Positions 59,694 through 64,000 of a stretch of 64,000 nucleotides of DNA are shown in pieces. The notes under the pieces were generated by a model. It was not told the origin of the DNA and did not search any database. It saw only the letters and a program-made list of their open reading frames with translations. Position numbers and translations under genes: made by a program. How positions within the stretch are numbered: the stretch's first letter is position 1; each line of letters begins with the position of its first letter. Source of the DNA: Micromonospora rifamycinica (lineage in GTDB: Bacteria; Actinomycetota; Actinomycetes; Mycobacteriales; Micromonosporaceae); NCBI RefSeq assembly GCF_900090265.1, contig NZ_LT607752.1, positions 5,462,001 to 5,526,000 on the forward strand, in the 5' to 3' direction.

Positions 59694-60640
59694 GCGGCGA
59701 GCGCCGGCCGGTCCGAGTCGATGACCCAGTCGCCGGAGCCCTTCTGGTTGAAGTAGACGAAACCGAGCAGGTCAGAACGTTTTCGGATGGCGGTGAAGAG
59801 TTCGTCGACCGCCCGGCGGCGCATCGCGCCCGGCTCGGACCCGGTCTCCACGATCAGCAGCGGCCGGTCGGTGAACCTGCGGACCTGTGTGATGGTGGGG
59901 CCGAAGAGACCGTCGAAGGTCTGCTCCCCGCGCCGGGTGAAGTAGCCGTCGATGCCGACCCAGTCGACGTACGCGTCGCCGGGATACAGCGGGGCGAGCT
60001 TCACCGACGGGACCGGGTTGACCACGTTCGGGGTCCAGGCCCAGATCACGTTCGTGGCGTCGGCCTGGGCGAAGACGGCGTGGATGTGCCGCCAGGCGGC
60101 GACGAAATCCCTGGCCCGGTTGTCGTGCGCGCCCCAGGAGTACCAGTGGCCGTTCATCTCGTGCGCGACGGTGAGCGCCACCGGCAGGTTGAGCCGGCGC
60201 ACCGCGACGGCGAACTCCACCAGGTACGGATCGTGCCGCCCGGCGGCGATGTCCTTCAGCTTCACCGTGAACGGTTCCCAGCGGACGATCGGCAGTGCGC
60301 CGTACCGGTGGACCCGGCGGACCTCGGCGGCGGCGAACTCGTCGTCGAAGCTCTCGTAGATGGTGACGATGTTGGGTTTCCGGCCGACCAGGTCGGCGAA
60401 CCGGTCGACCCGGCTCATGTCCTGCGGCGCCCCGTTCAACGCCACCCCGAGGTACCGCCCCGCCGGCCGGGTCAGCGGGCGGACGTCGTACGCCGGGGGC
60501 GGGCCGGTGGGCGGGGCCGCGACGCTGGGGGCGGTGGCGAGCCGGGCCGGGCGGCTGACCGGGCCGGGGGCGAGCGCGGCGTAGCCGAACACCCCGATCA
60601 CGAAGATCGTCATGACGGTGAACAGCTGGCGGGAGGTCAC
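59642..60640 (-). CDS. GH26-like glycoside hydrolase, membrane-anchored
   Basis: 332 residues. One N-terminal anchor span at 7-22 and a Pro-rich linker to about 55, then a (beta/alpha)8 domain: acid/base E161 in AHEMNGHWYSWG and nucleophile E265 in LLIVETGSEP, matching GH26/clan GH-A beta-mannanase positions. It is expected to trim or release a beta-linked polysaccharide outside the cell. The GTG overlaps the glycosyltransferase stop by 4 nt. The pairing suggests it acts on the polymer made by the preceding synthase. Confidence 0.82.
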   Translation of the reverse strand: MTSRQLFTVMTIFVIGVFGYAALAPGPVSRPARLATAPSVAAPPTGPPPAYDVRPLTRPAGRYLGVALNGAPQDMSRVDRFADLVGRKPNIVTIYESFDDEFAAAEVRRVHRYGALPIVRWEPFTVKLKDIAAGRHDPYLVEFAVAVRRLNLPVALTVAHEMNGHWYSWGAHDNRARDFVAAWRHIHAVFAQADATNVIWAWTPNVVNPVPSVKLAPLYPGDAYVDWVGIDGYFTRRGEQTFDGLFGPTITQVRRFTDRPLLIVETGSEPGAMRRRAVDELFTAIRKRSDLLGFVYFNQKGSGDWVIDSDRPALAAYRAGAAADPRTGFRVG

Positions 60641-62409
60641 CGGGAACCCTCCGGGCGGACGTCCCGTGTCGGCCGCACCAGCAGCGCCTGCAACGCGACG
60701 GTCAGGTAGAACGTGCCCCCGAGGAAGGCCGGGGCGAAGGTCGGCAGGTCGTCGGTGATCATCCGGTGGGCGGCCAGCCCGGTCCACAGCGCGCCGCTGC
60801 CCGCCGTGCAGACGGCCATCCCCCACCACAGCCGGGCCGTCCTGTTCTTGGGTGCCGTGCCGCCGGTGGGTTGCCAGCCCATGCTCTGCCCGCGCAGCAG
60901 GTCCCAGATCGCGAAGGCGTGCGACCAGCCGTAGATCATCTTGACGGTCCACGCCTCCACCCGGTAGGCGCACCGGTGCCAGAGCGGGAAGACCACCAGG
61001 TTGTAGACCAGGCTGGGCACGATCCACAGGTAGTTCGCGGGGGCCACCGACTCCGGGAACCGGGCCAGCAGCACGATCGGCACCAGCGGCCCGACGAAGG
61101 TGAACAGCGCCGTGTGCAGGTAGTAGCAGAACCCGGAGAGGTACGACAGCCGGGTGCGCAGCCGCATCCGGGTGTTCCAGAACTTCGTCGACCCGAGCAG
61201 GCTCATCGAGCCGGCGCACCAGCGGTACTGCTGGGTGAAGAACGAGTTGACGTCGGCCGGGCACAGGCCGGTGGCCAGCGGCACCGGCAGGTAGCGCAAC
61301 CGCCAGCCACGCCGCCGCATGTCGAACCCGGTGTGGACGTCCTCCGAGTGCTCGATCAGGGTGGAACCGCCGATCGCGTCGAGCGCCTCCCGGCGGTAGA
61401 GCGCGCAACTCCCCACGCAGATCGCCGCCTCGTGCCGCTGCCGGGACACCTGCACCACCCGGTAGAACAGCTCCTGCACCGCACCGGCCCCGCGCTCCAG
61501 CCACCCCTGCCCGGCGTGCACCCGGAAGTACTGCGGGGACTGCACGATCCCGAGATCCGGCTCGGTGGCCAGATAGGGCACCAGCTCGTCGAGGATGTCG
61601 TGCCGGGGGGTGAAGTCGGCGTCCAGCACCAGGATGTACTCGCCCAGTGTGCGCTGGTACGCGTACCGCATGTTGCCGGCCTTCTTGTACCAGCCCCGGT
61701 TGGGGCGGCGTTGGTAGACGAAGCCGAAGGCGAGCGCCATCGCCTCCCGCTCGTCGGTGGCCGAGTCGTCGAGCACGTAGACGTGCACCCGGCCCGGGTA
61801 GTGGTCGACCATCCGGCTGACGTGCTCCCAGGTGTTGCGCAGCACCTCGGTCGCCTCGCCGCAGACCGGCAGGAAGACGTCGACCGACGGGTGCACGGGC
61901 GGCCGGAAGTCCCGGACCAGCCGCCGGTGCCGGTCCAGGTCGAACCCGGGCGTGCCGAGGTTCACCCAGGTCGAGACCAGGTAGTAGAGCACGGTGAAGC
62001 CGAACAGCGGCAGCAGCAGGAGCAGCCAGGGAGCCATCCGGACGAACAGCACCTGGCTGACGAGCAGCCCGCCGAAGCTGACGGACGAGGTGAGCATCAA
62101 CACCGGCAACCGGCGGTGGCGGTAGGCGGCCTTCTCGTCGTCGTCCGGTGGCAGCGGCAGCGACGGATCGACGGTCGCCGGGCGGCCCGGCGTCGCCGGT
62201 GCCACCGCCCGCCGCGCCACCGTTTCCCGGGGAGCCGCTACCGCGGCGGCTTCCCGTGGGGCCGGTACCGCGACGCCCTCGCGTCGCGGCGGTGTCGCGA
62301 CCGGCTCCCGTCGCGGCGGTGCCGCCGCCGGCCCACGGGGGGCGGGTACCGCCGGACGGAGGAACTCCGTGGTCTCGTCGGTGCGGCCGGTGCCGGCCCG
62401 GGTGCTCAC
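60637..62409 (-). CDS. processive family-2 glycosyltransferase (cellulose-synthase-like)
   Basis: 590 residues. Pro/Arg/Glu-rich cytosolic head with repeated PPRRE, two spans at about 100-145, then the GT-A domain: D214 (VLDDS), D263-x-D265 (DADFTP), catalytic E356-D357 (HSEDVHTG), QQYRW 393-397 (QxxRW), and several C-terminal spans. QxxRW marks a processive beta-polysaccharide synthase that extrudes its polymer. No PilZ domain is present. GTG overlaps the upstream gene's stop (GTGA). Confidence 0.9.
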   Translation of the reverse strand: MSTRAGTGRTDETTEFLRPAVPAPRGPAAAPPRREPVATPPRREGVAVPAPREAAAVAAPRETVARRAVAPATPGRPATVDPSLPLPPDDDEKAAYRHRRLPVLMLTSSVSFGGLLVSQVLFVRMAPWLLLLLPLFGFTVLYYLVSTWVNLGTPGFDLDRHRRLVRDFRPPVHPSVDVFLPVCGEATEVLRNTWEHVSRMVDHYPGRVHVYVLDDSATDEREAMALAFGFVYQRRPNRGWYKKAGNMRYAYQRTLGEYILVLDADFTPRHDILDELVPYLATEPDLGIVQSPQYFRVHAGQGWLERGAGAVQELFYRVVQVSRQRHEAAICVGSCALYRREALDAIGGSTLIEHSEDVHTGFDMRRRGWRLRYLPVPLATGLCPADVNSFFTQQYRWCAGSMSLLGSTKFWNTRMRLRTRLSYLSGFCYYLHTALFTFVGPLVPIVLLARFPESVAPANYLWIVPSLVYNLVVFPLWHRCAYRVEAWTVKMIYGWSHAFAIWDLLRGQSMGWQPTGGTAPKNRTARLWWGMAVCTAGSGALWTGLAAHRMITDDLPTFAPAFLGGTFYLTVALQALLVRPTRDVRPEGSR

Positions 62410-63977
62410 TTCGTCCCCTCGGGCCTACGCACCAGCAGGGCGATGCTGAAGCCCCGGACCCGCCAGGTGCGCGCGACGGCGTACGGCTTGAGCGCGGCCT
62501 CCTTGGCCGGCCCGATCCGCTGCACCGGATCGTCGAGCGCTCCCTTGCGGACGATCCACACCCGCTCCGGGCGGCCCAGGCACACCGGGACGTCCCGGTC
62601 GGCGCACTCCTGCGCGCCCAGGGTGCCCTGCCGGCGGGCCGGCACGGTCATCAGCGCGTCCCGGGGCCGCCAGCTCTCGTCGACGTACCGGTTCACCGCG
62701 TCCCGGCTGGTGCGCTGGTCACCGGCGTCGAACGGGCCGTACACCAGGGTGTCGCCGGGGGCCGCGTGTGCCCGCAGCACGGCGGCGATCTCGCTGGTGC
62801 CCTGGCCGTGGCCGGTGACACCACGGATCTCCACCTGCACCGGGACGCCGAGCAGCCCGACCGCCAGCACCGCGGCGGTGCCCCGCAGCAGCGAACTGCG
62901 ACGCAGCGCCAGCGAGGCGACCAGCACCCAGGCCGGCACCGTGAACAGCAGGTAGCGCGGCAACCAGAGCGGGACGAGCCGGGCGGCGACCAGCAGGCCG
63001 AGGGTGGGCAGCACCAGCCAGGCGGTGGCCACCGCCGACCGCTGCCGCATCGACATGCCGAGGAAGGCCAGGGCGAGCACCGCGCCCGCGAGCAGCGGCC
63101 CGCCGAACAGCGCCTCGGGCGTGTCGGCCAGCCGGTCCGGGGTGACCGGTGGAATCCAGGTGATCTGGGTACCGGTCTGCCGGCCGCCCAGCCAGAGCAC
63201 CGGCAGGGCGGGCAGCACACCGGCCGTCGCCGCGCCGAGCCAGCCGAAGAAGGTCCGCCGCCGGTCCGCCGCCCGCCAGGCGATCAGCGCGTGTGCGGCG
63301 AGCAGCAGCAACCCGACCAGGTGCAGCAGCCCGAGCAACGCCACCGCGGCGGCGTAGCCCAGGTAGCGGACGAACCGGGGACGTTCCAGCAGCCGGAGCA
63401 GCAGCAGGGTGGCCAGTGCGGCGGCGCACACCGCGAAGGCGTACGGGCGGGCCTCCTGCGCGTACCGGGAGGTGGTCGGCAGCACCGCGAACAGCACCCC
63501 GGCGACCAGCCCGACCCGCAGCCCACCGATCCGCAGGCCGATCGCGGCGACCAGCCCGGCCGCCGCCGCCATGGCCAGCAGCGAGGGCGTCCGCAGCGCG
63601 ACGTCGGAGCTGCCGGCCAGCGCCACCCAGCCGCGCAGCAGCAGGTAGTACGCGCCGAGGGAGGCGTCGACGTTGCGCAGCACCGCCACGAAGTCGTCGG
63701 TCCCGACGGTGACCATGCCCCAGGTGGCCAGCTCGTCCTCCCACAGGCCGGGCCGGTTGATCCCGATCCCGCCGAGGACACCGACGACCGCCACCGGCAG
63801 CAGCCGGGCGAGCTGCCGCAGCCAGGGCGCGTCCAGCGGCTCCGGTGGGGCCGGCCGGTCGGCCTCGGTGGGCTGCCAGGGGGCGGCCGGCTCGGGCGGC
63901 GCGTCGCGGACCCGGACGATCAGGGCGGTCGGCGCATCGCTCTTCGCGCCGCCCCCGGGAGGTGGGTTCCCGGTCAC
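62406..63977 (-). CDS. GT-C family membrane glycosyltransferase (PMT/ArnT-like)
   Basis: 523 residues, 10-12 spans. The first external loop carries LWEDELATW (E80-D81-E82), the acidic pair typical of GT39/GT83 enzymes using polyprenyl-phosphate sugars. QEARPYAFAVCAAALA near 180 is another family landmark. The C-terminal ~120 residues (VYGPFDAGDQRTSRDAVNRYV...) are a soluble external domain. It could glycosylate a lipid, protein or the polymer made by the neighbouring synthase. GTG 63977 overlaps another stop at 63974-63976. Confidence 0.85.
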   Translation of the reverse strand: MTGNPPPGGGAKSDAPTALIVRVRDAPPEPAAPWQPTEADRPAPPEPLDAPWLRQLARLLPVAVVGVLGGIGINRPGLWEDELATWGMVTVGTDDFVAVLRNVDASLGAYYLLLRGWVALAGSSDVALRTPSLLAMAAAAGLVAAIGLRIGGLRVGLVAGVLFAVLPTTSRYAQEARPYAFAVCAAALATLLLLRLLERPRFVRYLGYAAAVALLGLLHLVGLLLLAAHALIAWRAADRRRTFFGWLGAATAGVLPALPVLWLGGRQTGTQITWIPPVTPDRLADTPEALFGGPLLAGAVLALAFLGMSMRQRSAVATAWLVLPTLGLLVAARLVPLWLPRYLLFTVPAWVLVASLALRRSSLLRGTAAVLAVGLLGVPVQVEIRGVTGHGQGTSEIAAVLRAHAAPGDTLVYGPFDAGDQRTSRDAVNRYVDESWRPRDALMTVPARRQGTLGAQECADRDVPVCLGRPERVWIVRKGALDDPVQRIGPAKEAALKPYAVARTWRVRGFSIALLVRRPEGTK

Positions 63978-64000
63978 CGGGCGGCGACGACCGCGTCGTC
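63974..64000 (-). CDS. 3' end of a gene cut by the window edge
   Basis: The last eight codons (DDAVVAAR) and TGA of a minus-strand frame that overlaps the next GTG by 4 nt, as at all other junctions of this operon. The product cannot be identified. Confidence 0.5.
   Translation of the reverse strand, partial: DDAVVAAR

Overview
This is a very GC-rich window from an actinomycete, most likely a Micromonosporaceae member such as Micromonospora or Salinispora. The evidence is the base composition with G/C-rich third codon positions, many GTG starts, numerous leaderless genes, mycothiol enzymes (MshB and a mycoredoxin), AdnAB-type helicase-nucleases, WhiB7, an XRE/DUF397 pair and short 'GATCAAGAGG'-type intergenic repeats. 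It looks like ordinary chromosome. I see no integrase, transposase, phage genes, CRISPR array or PKS/NRPS cluster.

Left part (1-21 kb): a methyltransferase ending in a tandem repeat; an S9 peptidase divergent from mshB; small membrane proteins; a GNAT enzyme; the 7Fe ferredoxin gene followed by dapC, tyrA, a SIMPL protein and a P-loop kinase; a large membrane hydrolase; a LacA-type acetyltransferase; a secreted subtilase; the divergent dapD/dapE pair; and two LOG proteins. DapC, DapD and DapE together supply the succinylase branch of diaminopimelate/lysine synthesis. The order mshB...ferredoxin-aminotransferase...dapD/dapE...LOG resembles the Rv1170-Rv1205 part of Mycobacterium tuberculosis as I recall it.

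Middle part (21-56 kb): adnA-adnB, a cold-shock protein and a DEAD-box helicase; a sulfonate/taurine-type ABC operon ending in its own Rrf2 regulator; an M16 protease pair with a NudC-like hydrolase; XRE/DUF397; an MFS permease; mycoredoxin; uvrD2; whiB7 with an attenuator leader; an ABC1 kinase-like gene; a ThiF-like gene preceded by three phased DnaA boxes; metalloproteases; a PDZ-Lon protease; a UPF0182 membrane protein; and two identical initiator tRNA genes. Much of this matches the mycobacterial Rv3193c-Rv3202c neighbourhood (UPF0182, PDZ protease, DUF2342, Rv3196, ABC1, whiB7, uvrD2, mrx1, nudC, adnAB), a DNA-repair, redox and antibiotic-stress block.

Right part (56-64 kb): an orphan sugar-type binding lipoprotein, purC, a HEAT-repeat protein, and a translationally coupled leftward operon (membrane GT-C glycosyltransferase, processive GT2 synthase, GH26-like hydrolase) that looks like an exopolysaccharide module and runs off the right edge.

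The most interesting non-coding signals are: a complete attenuator in front of whiB7 (uORF, anti-terminator arm, terminator with a T tract); three same-strand perfect DnaA boxes spaced 32 and 21 bp; a palindromic repeat inserted in frame inside adnA; hairpins in the leaders of the cold-shock and DEAD-box genes; an Rrf2-type operator at the sulfonate operon promoter; and ten genes whose start codon sits 6-7 nt behind a TANNNT box.
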